Positions 43,121 through 53,267 of a DNA stretch of 64,000 bases are shown one piece after another; the first letter of the stretch is position 1; each line of letters opens with the position of its first letter. The notes beneath the pieces were generated by a model. The model searched no databases. It had not been told where the DNA came from and worked only from the letters and a program-made list of their open reading frames with translations. The stretch comes from Actinoplanes campanulatus. GTDB lineage: Bacteria; Actinomycetota; Actinomycetes; Mycobacteriales; Micromonosporaceae. The position numbers and the translations under genes were made by a program. Location: assembly GCF_014647795.1 (NCBI RefSeq), contig NZ_BMPW01000017.1, positions 62,001 through 126,000 on the forward strand, in the 5' to 3' direction.

Positions 43121-43972
43121 ATGCGGGCGAACGGGGAGACGGCGATCGTTCCCATGCGGGCGATGACCGGGGGCGAGACCCTGGACGCTGCGGTGGCGCT
43201 GCTTCGGCAGCGGGCACTGCCGCTGCTCGCTGTGGCCGCACCCCTGGCGATCATCGAGCAGGCGGTGCTGTTCGTCTGGCGGGCGATGCTGGATCTGGAC
43301 CCGCCGATCTACTGGCCGGACGACCCGTCCCTGCCCTGGTGGATGATGATTTCCGCCGGGTTCGCGGCGGAGGCGTTCGTGATCGCGCTGCTCGGCGCGT
43401 ACGCGGGCGCCGCCGCCGGCCCGGCGCTGCTCGGCCGGTCGGTGTCGCATCGGGAGGTCTGGCGCCGCTACCGGCCGCTGGCGGCGATCCCGCTCGCGCT
43501 CGTGCTGGGCGGCGTGGCGTACGCGGCCGCGTTCGGCGGCTTCCTCGGGCTGATCCTGATCTGGGTGCTGTTCGGGCTGGCCCCGGCCGTGCTCACGTTC
43601 GAGCGGGCCCGCAACCCGATGATCGCCGTCGGCCGGTCGGCGGCACTGTCGACCCGGGCCGGCATGCGCGCCGGCGGACTGCGGCTGCTCGGCTACGGCG
43701 TGTGGCTGGCGATCCGGTTCGCGCTGGGCACCGGCTGGACGGCGGCCGCCGAGATGCTGGGCACGATCCCGGGTTCGCAGACGTGGATGGTGTGGGCGGT
43801 CCCGGCCGCGTGGGCGTTCGCCAACACTCTCGCCTACGCGGCGCTGGCCTGCCTGGACGCGGTGCTGGTGGCGGAGACGAGGATTCGTACCGAAGGGCTG
43901 GACATCGCGGTGGGCCGGGCCCGCAGCCGCGGCGAGGACGGGACGGCGGCGCTGGTGGTGGCCAAGCGATGA
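43121..43972 (+). CDS. Membrane protein, first gene of DUF4129-MoxR-DUF58 operon
   Basis: This is a 283-residue protein with about six membrane helices (PLAIIEQAVLFVWRAM, AEAFVIALLGAYAGAAAG, IPLALVLGGVAYAAAFGGF, LILIWVLFGLAPAVL and others). It resembles glycerophosphodiester phosphodiesterase-type membrane domains seen ahead of DUF4129 genes. TAGGA precedes ATG 43121; ATG 43112 would add three residues. Its stop overlaps the next start (ATGA). Confidence 0.75.
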   Translation: MRANGETAIVPMRAMTGGETLDAAVALLRQRALPLLAVAAPLAIIEQAVLFVWRAMLDLDPPIYWPDDPSLPWWMMISAGFAAEAFVIALLGAYAGAAAGPALLGRSVSHREVWRRYRPLAAIPLALVLGGVAYAAAFGGFLGLILIWVLFGLAPAVLTFERARNPMIAVGRSAALSTRAGMRAGGLRLLGYGVWLAIRFALGTGWTAAAEMLGTIPGSQTWMVWAVPAAWAFANTLAYAALACLDAVLVAETRIRTEGLDIAVGRARSRGEDGTAALVVAKR

Positions 43973-44565
43973 GAGGGTACGACGAGTTCCTGGGCCGGGT
44001 GTTCGAGGTGATCTCGCCCGGTCTGATGCTGTTGATCCTGCTCGCGGTGACCGGGTTGATCGCGGCGCTCTGGTATTGGTATCCGGCGTGGACGTCGTGG
44101 CGATTCCCCCGATTCACCTGGAAGAAGCCGAGCTGGAAGCGTTGGAGCCGCAAGAAGAAGGCGAAACACGGGAAGAAGAAGGAACCCGCTCCTCGCCGCC
44201 TGAAAGCGGAAAAAAAGCATAAAGATCCAAAAACCCCGGCTTTGGTACGGCAGTCCGTGGCTGACCAACTGGCCGCCGAGGGCCGCTACGCCGAAGCCAT
44301 CCGCGAACGCCTGCGCGACACCGTCGCCGACCTCACCCGCGCCGGCGTGATCGACCCCGAACCCGGCACCACCGCCGCCGAACTGACCACCGCCGCGAGC
44401 ACCGGCCGCCCGCGGCTGAGCCCCCCGCTGACCGGCGCCACCGGCCTGTTCTCCGAGATCTGGTACGGCCGCCGCCCGGCCGGCCGCGGCGAGGACGAGA
44501 AGATGCGGGAGATGACCGCCGAGGTGCGCGCCGCCCTGCAACCCGGACCGGGAGCCGACCGATGA
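43969..44565 (+). CDS. DUF4129 domain protein
   Basis: The protein has 198 residues: one membrane helix (residues 18-38, LMLLILLAVTGLIAALWYWY) and a very Lys-rich linker (residues 50-90). The C-terminal DUF4129 domain is AEGRYAEAIRERLRDTVADL, then PGTTAAELTTAAS and LFSEIWYGRRP. The family is found beside MoxR/DUF58 genes in envelope-linked operons. It overlaps both neighbours by 4 bp. Confidence 0.85.
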   Translation: MRGYDEFLGRVFEVISPGLMLLILLAVTGLIAALWYWYPAWTSWRFPRFTWKKPSWKRWSRKKKAKHGKKKEPAPRRLKAEKKHKDPKTPALVRQSVADQLAAEGRYAEAIRERLRDTVADLTRAGVIDPEPGTTAAELTTAASTGRPRLSPPLTGATGLFSEIWYGRRPAGRGEDEKMREMTAEVRAALQPGPGADR

Positions 44566-45877
44566 AACGCTGGATGCGGGTCGCCATCCCGTTCGGGCTG
44601 CTGACCGCCGCGGTCACCGGCACCCTGATCGTGCACGCCGTCGAACAGCCCGACCCCGACGACCCCGAGTACCTGACGCCGGTGCACGTCCAGGAGATCA
44701 GCGGCGGCACCCTGGCCGAACGCCTGGTCGCCGAGGGCGTCACCGTCGAGCGCGCCACCACCACCGAGGACGCGGTCACCGCCGTCACCAGGGCCGGCCG
44801 GGCCACCCTGTTCCTCTCCACCCCCGACCTGGCCGACCTGCCCGAGCTGCGGAAACTGCCGCGCGGCACGAACATCGTCGCGGTCGCCCCGTCCGAGCTG
44901 ACGCTGCGCCGCATCGACTGGCCGGTCACGGTCGAGGGCAGCCACTGGACCAGCACGGTCACCGATCCCGGCTGCGCCGACCAGGTCGCCACCGCCGCCG
45001 GCCCGGCCGCCGTGCTGCGCACCGAGTACCAGGCCGACGTCGGCACCACCTGCTACGCGGGCGGGCTGGTGTCGTTCAGCCACAACGGCCTGTTCGTGAC
45101 GGTGACCGGCTCCCCGGACCCGTTCCGCGACGACCGGATCGCCGAGCACGGCAACGCCCAGCTCGCCGTCGGGCTGCTGTCGCGCGACACCCGGGTGGTG
45201 TGGCTGGACGTGCACGAGCCGGACATCACCCCGACGACACCGCCGCCGACCCGGCCGACCTTCGAGTACACGCCGGACCCGAACTCCACCGACGAGTACT
45301 ACGACGAGGACTACTACGGCGACGGTGACGGCGGCTACGGCGAGCCGGGCCAGGGCGACGGCCAGGGCCAGGCCGAAGAAGGCGAAACCGACGGGGAAGG
45401 CGAGGGCGAGAGCAACGCCGGGGGCGGCAGCCCGCTGCGCGACGACCCGTTCCTCAACTCGCTGCCCGCCACGTTCTGGGCCACCCTGCTGCTGCTCGTG
45501 CTGATCCTGATCGCGCTGGCCGTCGCGGCCGCCCGCCGCCTCGGCGCCCCGGTCACCGAACCGCTGCCGTCGCAGGTCCCGGCGAACGAGACGATGCTCG
45601 GCCACGCCCGCCTCTACGCGGTCGCCCGCGCCCGCGACGAGTCGATGCTGGTGCTGCGCGACGCCGCCCGGCGCCGGCTCACCACCCACCTCAACCTGCC
45701 TCCGGACGCCGACACCGAACAGATCGCCCACGCCGCCGGCCTGCCGGTCCGGTACGTCCGCGACATCCTCGACCGCGATCCGCCGGAGTCCAACAGCGAC
45801 CTGGTCGAGGCCGCCACCCTGCTGCAAGGCCTGGTCCGCGACGTGACCGGAACCCACACCGAAGAAGGAGACCCCTC

Positions 45878-45881
<4 letters not shown>
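44562..45881 (+). CDS. DUF4350 domain membrane protein
   Basis: The protein has 439 residues. It has an N-terminal membrane helix (residues 5-26), then an outer alpha/beta DUF4350 domain (LAERLVAEGVTVERATTTED, RATLFLSTPDLADLPEL, GNAQLAVGLLSRDTRVVWL). A Gly/Glu/Asp/Tyr-rich disordered link near 230-290 precedes a second helix (ATFWATLLLLVLILIALAV) and a helical tail. Two Cys (GCADQ, TTCYAGG) may form a disulfide outside. It is the usual partner of MoxR and DUF58 proteins. Confidence 0.87.
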
Positions 45882-46839
<958 letters not shown>

Positions 46840-46840
<1 letters not shown>

Positions 46841-48156
46841 TGGTCACCAGGCGCTTCGCGCTGCTGCTCGCCCTCGGCCTGCCCGCGCCGATCCTGCTGC
46901 CCCAGCCGTGGCTCGCCCTCGGCGCGGTCTTCGGGTTCGCGCTGCTGCTGGCCCTGCTCGACGCGGCCGCGGCCGGGCCGCTGACCGGGATCCGCCTGGA
47001 CCGCGCCGGCGAGCGGACGGTGTGGCTGGGCGGATCCGCCACGGTCACGCTGGCCGTCGCCAACGCGGGTGGCCGTACGGTCCGGCTGCGGCTGCGCGAC
47101 AGCTGGGTGCCGTCGGCCGGGGCCGGTCCGCTGTACCACCGGCTCACCCTCACCCCGGGCGCGGCGAAGACGGTGGCCACCGTCCTGACCCCGACCCGGC
47201 ACGGCGACCGGCCCGCGGTCCGGGTCACGCTGCGCTCGTCGGGGCCCCTCGGGCTCGCCTACCGGCAGCGCCGCCAGGCCTTCAACGACAAGTCGACGCC
47301 GCCGTGGACGCTGCGGGTGCTGCCGCGTTTCCCGTCCCGGCGGATCCTGCCGGAGAAACTGGCCCGGCTGCGTGTGGTCGACGGGTCGGCGGTCACCCGC
47401 GGCCGCGGCCACGGCACCGAGTTCGACAACCTGCGCGAGTACGTGATCGGCGACGATGTCCGGTCCATCGACTGGCGGGCCAGCGCCCGCGCCCACGACG
47501 TGGTGGTGCGCACCTGGCGGCCGGAACGCGACCGGCGGGTGTTCTGCGTGCTGGACACCGGGCGTACCAGCGCCGTCCGTATCGGCGACGCGCCCCGCCT
47601 GGACGCCTGCATCGACGCCGCCCTGCTGCTCAGCGTGCTGGCCACCCGCGCCGACGACCGGGTCGACCTGCTCGCACTGGACTCGGCCGTCCGTGCCCGC
47701 GTCGAGGGCGGCGGCCACCGCTCCAAACTCGGCCGGCTCATCAACGGCATGGCGTCGCTGCACCCGGAACTCGCCGAGACCGACTTCACCCTGCTCGGCC
47801 AGGAGATGCTGCGCCGCGACCGCAAACGCGCGCTGCTGGTGATCTTCACGGCGCTGGACACCGCGCCGATGATCGCCGGGCTGCTGCCGATCCTGCCCAA
47901 GCTCGCCACCCGCCACAAGGTGATCGTGGCGGGCGTCCGCGACCCGATCGTCACCCGGCTCGCCGAACTGCCCGCCGACGCCGGCGCCACCGACGTGCAC
48001 CAGGCCGCGGCCGCGCACCGGGTGCTCGCCGAACGCGACCGGGTCCGCGACGTGCTCGCCCACTCCGGGGCGACCGTCGTCGACGCCGACGCGGGCGACT
48101 TCGCCGCCCGCGTCGCCGACGTCTACCTGCTGCTCAAGGCGTCCGGGCGGCTCTGA
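46840..48156 (+). CDS. DUF58 domain protein
   Basis: The protein has 438 residues. Two N-terminal membrane helices (residues 5-45) precede a beta-sandwich part. The DUF58 core is GTEFDNLREYVIGDDVRSID, WRASARAHDVVVRTWRPERD, and a VWA-like segment RRVFCVLDTGRTS. Family members bind MoxR and have been tied to cell-envelope integrity. It ends the operon 43121-48156, and its last 34 bp overlap the convergent SpoIIM gene. Confidence 0.9.
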
Positions 48157-49097
48157 CCCTCCAGGTGGGCCGCCCGGCCCCGGACCAGCGCGTACACCAG
48201 GAACAGCACCCACAGCCCGGCGCCGATGCCGACCCGCACCATGGGCGGCAGCGGCGACGGGGTCACGTACGCCTCCAGGATCCCGGCGACCAGCAGCACC
48301 CCGACCAGCCCCACCGCGACGATCATGCCCTCCTTCGCCCAGCGCACCAGCGACTGGCGGCGGCTCAGCAGCGGCCCCGGCGCGATCCACGACCAGCCGA
48401 TCCGCAAGCCCACCGCCGCGCCGATGAACACGCTGGTCAACTCCAGGAACCCGTGCGGTGCGATGTAGACCAGGTAGATGTCGCCGGCGCCGGCCTCCAC
48501 CATCGCGGCGCCCATCATGCCGATCGCGATCAGGTTGCTGGCCAGCAGGTAGAACACCGGCAGGATCAGCACCCCCGACGCCAGGCACTGGGCGGTCAGC
48601 ATGGCGTTGTTGACCCACACCGCGGAGAAGAACGTCTCCGCCCGGTACTCGCTGTAGTAGGTGACGAAGTTGTCGACGAGCGCCGCCTCGTCCGGCCGCT
48701 GCCCGAAGTAGGTGGCGATCAGGTCCGGCCGCTGCGACACGTAGCTGATCAGCGCCCACCCGGACGTCATCATGATCATTGTCACGGTGATCCACCACCA
48801 CCGGGTGCGGTACAGCGCCGCCGGGAACCGCGTCGTCAGGAAGCCGGCGACCGGCCGCCACGAGAGCCGCTGCCGCCGGCTGATCGCGGCCCGGCCGGCG
48901 AGCACCAGACGCGACAGGTCGGCCAGCACCACGGCGTCCGGCGTACGGCTGCGCACGATCGACAAATGGGTGGCCGCCCGCTGATACAGAAGCACCAGTT
49001 CGTCGGCTTCGGCCGGGTTCAGCCTCCGCTGGGTGACCAGCACCTCGAGCCGGCGCCACTCACCGCCGTGCTCGGCCACGTACGCATCCAGATCCAC
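48123..49097 (-). CDS. SpoIIM-family membrane protein
   Basis: This is a 324-residue member of the stage II sporulation protein M family. The N-terminal soluble part is AYVAEHGGEWRRLEVLVTQ, then LVLLYQRAATHLSIVRSRT. Five or so membrane helices follow, with VYIAPHGFLELTSVFIGAAV as the SpoIIM signature. In Bacillus SpoIIM recruits peptidoglycan enzymes during engulfment; actinobacterial copies nearly always accompany MoxR, DUF58 and RDD genes. The GTG start is 22 bp from the divergent RDD start. Confidence 0.9.
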   Translation of the reverse strand: MDLDAYVAEHGGEWRRLEVLVTQRRLNPAEADELVLLYQRAATHLSIVRSRTPDAVVLADLSRLVLAGRAAISRRQRLSWRPVAGFLTTRFPAALYRTRWWWITVTMIMMTSGWALISYVSQRPDLIATYFGQRPDEAALVDNFVTYYSEYRAETFFSAVWVNNAMLTAQCLASGVLILPVFYLLASNLIAIGMMGAAMVEAGAGDIYLVYIAPHGFLELTSVFIGAAVGLRIGWSWIAPGPLLSRRQSLVRWAKEGMIVAVGLVGVLLVAGILEAYVTPSPLPPMVRVGIGAGLWVLFLVYALVRGRAAHLEGQSRPDALSSR

Positions 49098-49119
49098 CCT
49101 CGCACCTTAAACGTCGATC

Positions 49120-49959
49120 GTGTTGACTGTGCGGGTGCTCACCACCGCCGAAGCCGTCGAGATCGACGTGCGGCCCGCCCGGCTCGGATCCCGCGCCATC
49201 GCCCTGACGTTCGACATCATCGTGCAGGCCATCCTGGTCGGCGTCCTGATGACGTTCTGGCTGATCGTGACCGAGTTCCTGCCGGAGGACACGCTGCTGC
49301 CGGAGACCGGCCGGTGGATCGTCATCGCGATCGTCGCGGTCGGCTACCCCACCTTCGCCGAGACGATCAGCAACGGCCGCAGCCTCGGCAAGGCCACCAT
49401 GGGCCTGCGCGTCATCCGCGAGGACGGCGGCCCGATCCGCGCCCGGCACGCCTTCACCCGCGCCCTGATCGGCCTGTCCATCGAATGGCCCGGCCTGCTC
49501 ATCCCCTACGTCACCTGGGCCGGCAGCATCAGCACGATGATCGCCTCCCGGCGCGGCCGCCGCCTCGGCGACCTCGCCGCCGGCACCCTGGTCGTGCACG
49601 AACGCCGCCCCGTCCCGTGGAACATCGTCCCCGGCATGCCGGCCGGCCTCAGCGTCTGGGCCTCCACCGCCGACCTGTCCGCCGTCGACGACTCCCTCGC
49701 CGAAGCGGTCCGCCAGTTCGCCGCCCGCTCCCACCAGTTCGCCGAACCGCATCGCGCGATCCTCGGCCAGAGCCTGTTCGCCGAGGTCAAGCAGAAGGTC
49801 TCCCCGGACCCGCCGCCCGGCACCGCCCCCTGGCTGTTCCTGGTCGCCGTCCTCGCCGAACGCCGCCGCCGCTCCGCCGCGCAACTCGCCGCCACCCGCA
49901 CGGTCACCCAGCGCGTCCTGCCCGGCTTCGGCCAGCTGCCCACCAACAGCCGCCGCTGA
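49120..49959 (+). CDS. RDD family membrane protein
   Basis: The protein has 279 residues. The RDD domain (PARLGSRAIALTFDIIVQA, then GRSLGKATMGLRVIREDGGP and RRLGDLAAGTLVVHER) spans three or four membrane helices in residues 20-165. A soluble helical tail of 110 residues follows. The GTG at 49120 has no ribosome site and CTTAAAC lies 8 nt upstream, so the mRNA may be leaderless. The trio RDD-SpoIIM-MoxR operon is conserved in actinobacteria. Confidence 0.88.
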   Translation: MLTVRVLTTAEAVEIDVRPARLGSRAIALTFDIIVQAILVGVLMTFWLIVTEFLPEDTLLPETGRWIVIAIVAVGYPTFAETISNGRSLGKATMGLRVIREDGGPIRARHAFTRALIGLSIEWPGLLIPYVTWAGSISTMIASRRGRRLGDLAAGTLVVHERRPVPWNIVPGMPAGLSVWASTADLSAVDDSLAEAVRQFAARSHQFAEPHRAILGQSLFAEVKQKVSPDPPPGTAPWLFLVAVLAERRRRSAAQLAATRTVTQRVLPGFGQLPTNSRR

Positions 49960-50101
49960 CCGCTTCGCAGCCTCGGCGTTCCGGCGCCGACTCCGCGGCC
50001 GGTCGCCCTCCTTTTCAACCCTTTCTTGTACGGCTACGCGCTCTGCCCCGCGCAAGAGGCAGCTCCGCCGACACCGGCGCGGCGAACGAGCCGGCCCCGG
50101 A

Positions 50102-51265
50102 TCAGCCGATCGTCAGGCGCTCGTCCGCCCAGGACGCGGTGAACCGGCCCGCCGCGGTCCACGCCGACGCGCCGACCCGCCAGCCGTCCTCGTGCGGCCG
50201 GGCGAAGTTCGTGACGACCTCGCCCGCGCGGTAGCTCGCCAGCGTCAGCCACGCATCGCCCGGCAGGCCGCCGGCACCCTCGCCGGCCCAGGCCGGGGCC
50301 CGCCACCGCTCGGCCATCTCCCGGTAGGCCTGTTCCTGCCGCCCCCGGGGCAGATCGGCGGCGGCCCGCACCCGGGAACCGGCACCGGACATCGCCGCGC
50401 ACAGCCCGGCCAGCGGAACCCGGCCGACACCCTCGGCATGACGCACCTGGCGAATCTGGAGCATCACGTCGTGGAAACGCCGGGCCGCCGCCCACGCCGC
50501 CTCGCCCACCGGCAGCAGCACCAGCGGCGCCCGCCGGCTCCGCGGATCACGCCGGGGAATCAGCGCATCCGCGGTCCGCCCCGCCCGCGACCGGTGCCAC
50601 ATCCGGTCGTCCAGGGCGACCGTCGCCGCGGCGGCGCGCACCAGGCCGGCCTTGCCCACCCGCAGTTCAGCGTCGCCCGCGATCCCCAGCCCGCCACTGT
50701 CCGTGCTGGTCAGCCGCGCCGCGCGTACCCCGTCGACGTGCACCGTGAGCTCGGCGACGCCGTCGGCGTACCGTCGCGGGGTCAGAAGGGTGAGGTGACC
50801 GCCCACCTCGCGCCCCCGCCGCTCCAGAGCGAAGCCGCGCACGACCGCCGCGTCCAGGTCGTAGTCGGCCTCGAGCCCGGCGGCGGCCAGCGGCAGCCGC
50901 GACGGCACCACCCGGTCGGCATAGTCACGGAAGTACAGCGGATCCGGGCCGATCCCGGCGAGCAGGCGCCGCATCGGCTCGCCGCCGTGGGAGATCATCC
51001 ACGCCCGCCGGGACTCGCCCCGGTCGGCCATCCACCGCAACGCCTTGCGGGCGGACCGTTCCCGCAGCCAGCGAGGCCGGGTCCGGGCCACCCCGAACAC
51101 GTTCGACGTGTTGTTGTCCCAGATGTCGGCAAGCTGGACGATCTGCTGCCGGTCGAAGTGCCGCCCGTCGGCGGCGATCCGCGCGATGTCCGCGACCGCC
51201 GCGTCCATCAGCCCGGTCAACATCCCCCACGCGCTGTCGCCCCTCATCCCGCAGATGATATTCAC
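50102..51265 (-). CDS. Hypothetical protein, 387 residues
   Basis: This is a soluble protein with a helical first third (DAAVADIARIAADGRHFDRQ, LADIWDNNTSNVFGVARTR) and a longer alpha/beta remainder (YDLDAAVVRGFALERRGREV, GEAAWAAARRFHDVMLQIRQ). It has no known family or signal. GTG 51265 has CAGGG 8 nt upstream; ATG 51247 is the alternative. The start is 30 bp from the divergent zinc-ribbon gene. Confidence 0.65.
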   Translation of the reverse strand: MNIICGMRGDSAWGMLTGLMDAAVADIARIAADGRHFDRQQIVQLADIWDNNTSNVFGVARTRPRWLRERSARKALRWMADRGESRRAWMISHGGEPMRRLLAGIGPDPLYFRDYADRVVPSRLPLAAAGLEADYDLDAAVVRGFALERRGREVGGHLTLLTPRRYADGVAELTVHVDGVRAARLTSTDSGGLGIAGDAELRVGKAGLVRAAAATVALDDRMWHRSRAGRTADALIPRRDPRSRRAPLVLLPVGEAAWAAARRFHDVMLQIRQVRHAEGVGRVPLAGLCAAMSGAGSRVRAAADLPRGRQEQAYREMAERWRAPAWAGEGAGGLPGDAWLTLASYRAGEVVTNFARPHEDGWRVGASAWTAAGRFTASWADERLTIG

Positions 51266-51295
51266 CGATGCAACCCTGTCCACACGGCTGTTTGA

Positions 51296-51775
51296 ATGGC
51301 CGCCATGTCCCTGGGATACCGATATGTAGGGCCGCCGGACATCGCGGCCCGTGCCCGGCACGAGCCCGCGGGCCGGGCGATCCGGTCGGGCGCCGACTTC
51401 CTTTCCTGGTACGCCGGCGCCGACCACCGGGATCCGCTGTTTACCTATGTGGTCACCGTCGACGGCGTGCTGCGGGTGGCGCCGCGCCGCAGTGAGCACG
51501 TGGCCTGCGCGGCCGGCGCCGACGTCCTCGCCGCCGGGGAGATCGGGTTCGCGGCGGACGGGCGGGTCGTCGAGGTCACCAACCAGTCCACCGGCTACTG
51601 CCCGGACCCGTCCTGCTGGCCCGCGGTCGCGGCCGCCCTCGACGCCGCCGGGCTGACCCATCCGGGCGGGTTCACCAGCGAATTCGTCTTCCGGCACTGT
51701 CCCAGCTGCGGGCACCTCAACCTGATCAAGGACGACGACTACACGTGCGCGATCTGCGGCGCCGCGCTCGCGTGA
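51296..51775 (+). CDS. Hypothetical protein with C-terminal zinc ribbon
   Basis: The protein has 159 residues. An N-terminal beta-rich domain (DPLFTYVVTVDGVLRVAPRR, then EIGFAADGRVVEVTNQSTGY) is followed by a four-Cys zinc ribbon HCPSCGHLNLIKDDDYTCAI ending CG (two CxxC pairs, residues 134-153). CPDPSCWP adds two more cysteines. Start ATG 51296 or 51305. The fold suggests nucleic-acid or protein binding. Family not recognised. Confidence 0.68.
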   Translation: MAAMSLGYRYVGPPDIAARARHEPAGRAIRSGADFLSWYAGADHRDPLFTYVVTVDGVLRVAPRRSEHVACAAGADVLAAGEIGFAADGRVVEVTNQSTGYCPDPSCWPAVAAALDAAGLTHPGGFTSEFVFRHCPSCGHLNLIKDDDYTCAICGAALA

Positions 51776-51901
51776 TAGGTTGCCGATCGCCGATGCGACC
51801 CGAGGAGGTGAGACCGATCAACGCAGTGACAGATCGGGGCTCCCGGCCCGGGACGGCTTAGGGAGCGCCCGTCCAGGCATCCCGAAAGGCATGGATCCCG
51901 C

Positions 51902-52573
51902 ATGCGACGTTTCACCGTCGATGACGTTCCCACCGTGCTCTGGGCCCCGCAGACCCCCACCGGCTCGCTGATCTTCATCGGTCACGGCGGCGGCGAACAC
52001 AAGACCGCCCCCGCGATCGTCCGTTACGCCGAGCGGTTCACCGCCGCCGGTTTCGCCGTCGCCTCGGCCGACGTCCCCAACCACGGCGACCGCCCGTACG
52101 ACCCCGAACTGGACCGGACCGCCGGAGAGATGCTCGCCGGCGACGACCCGGCCTCGGCGATCGCCGCCTTCCAGCACCTGGTGTCCCGGCAGACCGTCGG
52201 CGAATGGCGGGCCGTGCTCGACCACCTCGGCGCCGAGCGGGTGGGCTTCTGGGGTGTGTCGCTGGGCTGCGGGCTGGGCGTGCCGTTCGTGGCCGCTGAG
52301 CCTCGGGTCCGTGCCGCGGTCCTCGGGCTGGCCGGCGGCTCCGCCAACGCCGCGGTGGCCGCAGAGATCACCGTCCCGGTCCGGTTCGTGATCGCCGAGG
52401 ACGACGAGCGGATCCCCCGTGAACGGTCGCTGGCCCTGTACGACGCCCTCGGCTCGGCCGAGAAGACCCTGCATTCCCATCCTGGCGGCCATTCCGATCC
52501 GCTGCCGGACCATGAACTCGACGCGCAGGTCGCCTTCTTCACCCGCCACCTGTTGACCCACCCGCAAGGGTGA
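51902..52573 (+). CDS. Alpha/beta hydrolase (dienelactone hydrolase-like)
   Basis: This is a 223-residue hydrolase: an oxyanion stretch LIFIGHGGGEHK, nucleophile elbow GFWGVSLGCG (Ser near residue 121), acid region VIAEDDERIPRE and catalytic His in HPGGHSDPLP. Length and motif order fit dienelactone hydrolase-like esterases. GAAAGG lies 12 nt before the ATG. It is cytoplasmic, substrate unknown. It stands 45 bp before a possible toxin-antitoxin pair. Confidence 0.85.
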   Translation: MRRFTVDDVPTVLWAPQTPTGSLIFIGHGGGEHKTAPAIVRYAERFTAAGFAVASADVPNHGDRPYDPELDRTAGEMLAGDDPASAIAAFQHLVSRQTVGEWRAVLDHLGAERVGFWGVSLGCGLGVPFVAAEPRVRAAVLGLAGGSANAAVAAEITVPVRFVIAEDDERIPRERSLALYDALGSAEKTLHSHPGGHSDPLPDHELDAQVAFFTRHLLTHPQG

Positions 52574-52618
52574 ATTCCAGGCATGTGCCGTCAGTGCAGG
52601 TCTCGATACGCTCCTGCC

Positions 52619-52792
52619 ATGCCCGACGACGAGCCCCAACGGCGTCCCAGCCAGATCATCGCCGAAATGCTCGGTCTTCCCGAGCCCAGGCCGTTCACCG
52701 AGGAGGAGGAACGGGCCTACCAGGAGGCCATGGACCGTGTCGACGCACAGGTGAGAGCCATCATCGCCCGCCGTCAGCGCCGCGCGGCGTGA
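52619..52792 (+). CDS. Small helical protein, possible antitoxin
   Basis: This 57-residue charged protein (RRPSQIIAEMLGLPEPRPFT, then EEEERAYQEAMDRVDAQVRA) overlaps the PIN-like gene by 4 bp (GTGA). Order, size and coupling fit a VapB-like antitoxin ahead of its toxin. No DNA-binding motif is evident, so the call rests mostly on context. Confidence 0.5.
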   Translation: MPDDEPQRRPSQIIAEMLGLPEPRPFTEEEERAYQEAMDRVDAQVRAIIARRQRRAA

Positions 52793-53205
52793 CCGGGTTG
52801 CGGACCCCACGCATCCTCGATGCGTCCGCTCTGGTCGAGCTCTTCTCAGGCCATTCGACCCTGATGCGACTGATCGACGACGCGAACGCCGGAAGCCCGG
52901 TCGTCGTCGTGCCGACCCTGGCGATTGCCGAAGCTCAAGCCGCGATCGATGCGCCATCCCAGCACTGGGAGAGGGCGCTGAGTGTGCCGGCCCTGCGGAT
53001 TCTCGACCTGTCCGCGCCTGTCGCCATTGAAGTAGGCCGCATTGCGGGGCCCCGCCTTCGGAACCACCCGGTGCAGGCTCCACTCATCGGCCCATTGATG
53101 ACCGCACAGGTGCTCTACGAGGCGAAGATGCTGAGCGCGGCGATCGTCACGACGGTGCCGGAGGCTTACGGCGGCCATGATGTCGCAGTCCACCCACTCA
53201 GCTGA
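52789..53205 (+). CDS. PIN-domain-like protein, possible VapC-type toxin
   Basis: The protein has 138 residues. The start RILDASALVELFSG has the first PIN Asp, PTLAIAEAQAAI the conserved Glu, and AKMLSAAIVTTVPEAYGG resembles the final PIN strand-helix. The third acidic residue normally found near residue 105 is not evident (GPLMTAQVL), so RNase activity is doubtful or the alignment is off. The GTG start is coupled to the small upstream gene. PIN toxins cut tRNA or rRNA. Confidence 0.55.
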   Translation: MTGLRTPRILDASALVELFSGHSTLMRLIDDANAGSPVVVVPTLAIAEAQAAIDAPSQHWERALSVPALRILDLSAPVAIEVGRIAGPRLRNHPVQAPLIGPLMTAQVLYEAKMLSAAIVTTVPEAYGGHDVAVHPLS

Positions 53206-53215
53206 ACAGACGCAA

Positions 53216-53259
53216 AACGGCCCGGGACGCCACCCTCACCGAGGGCCTCCCGGGCCGTT
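53216..53259. terminator. Bidirectional terminator
   Basis: A perfect 12-bp stem (AACGGCCCGGGA and its complement) with a 20-nt loop lies between the convergent PIN-like and DUF808 genes. Confidence 0.75.
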
Positions 53260-53267
53260 CCGCGTGC

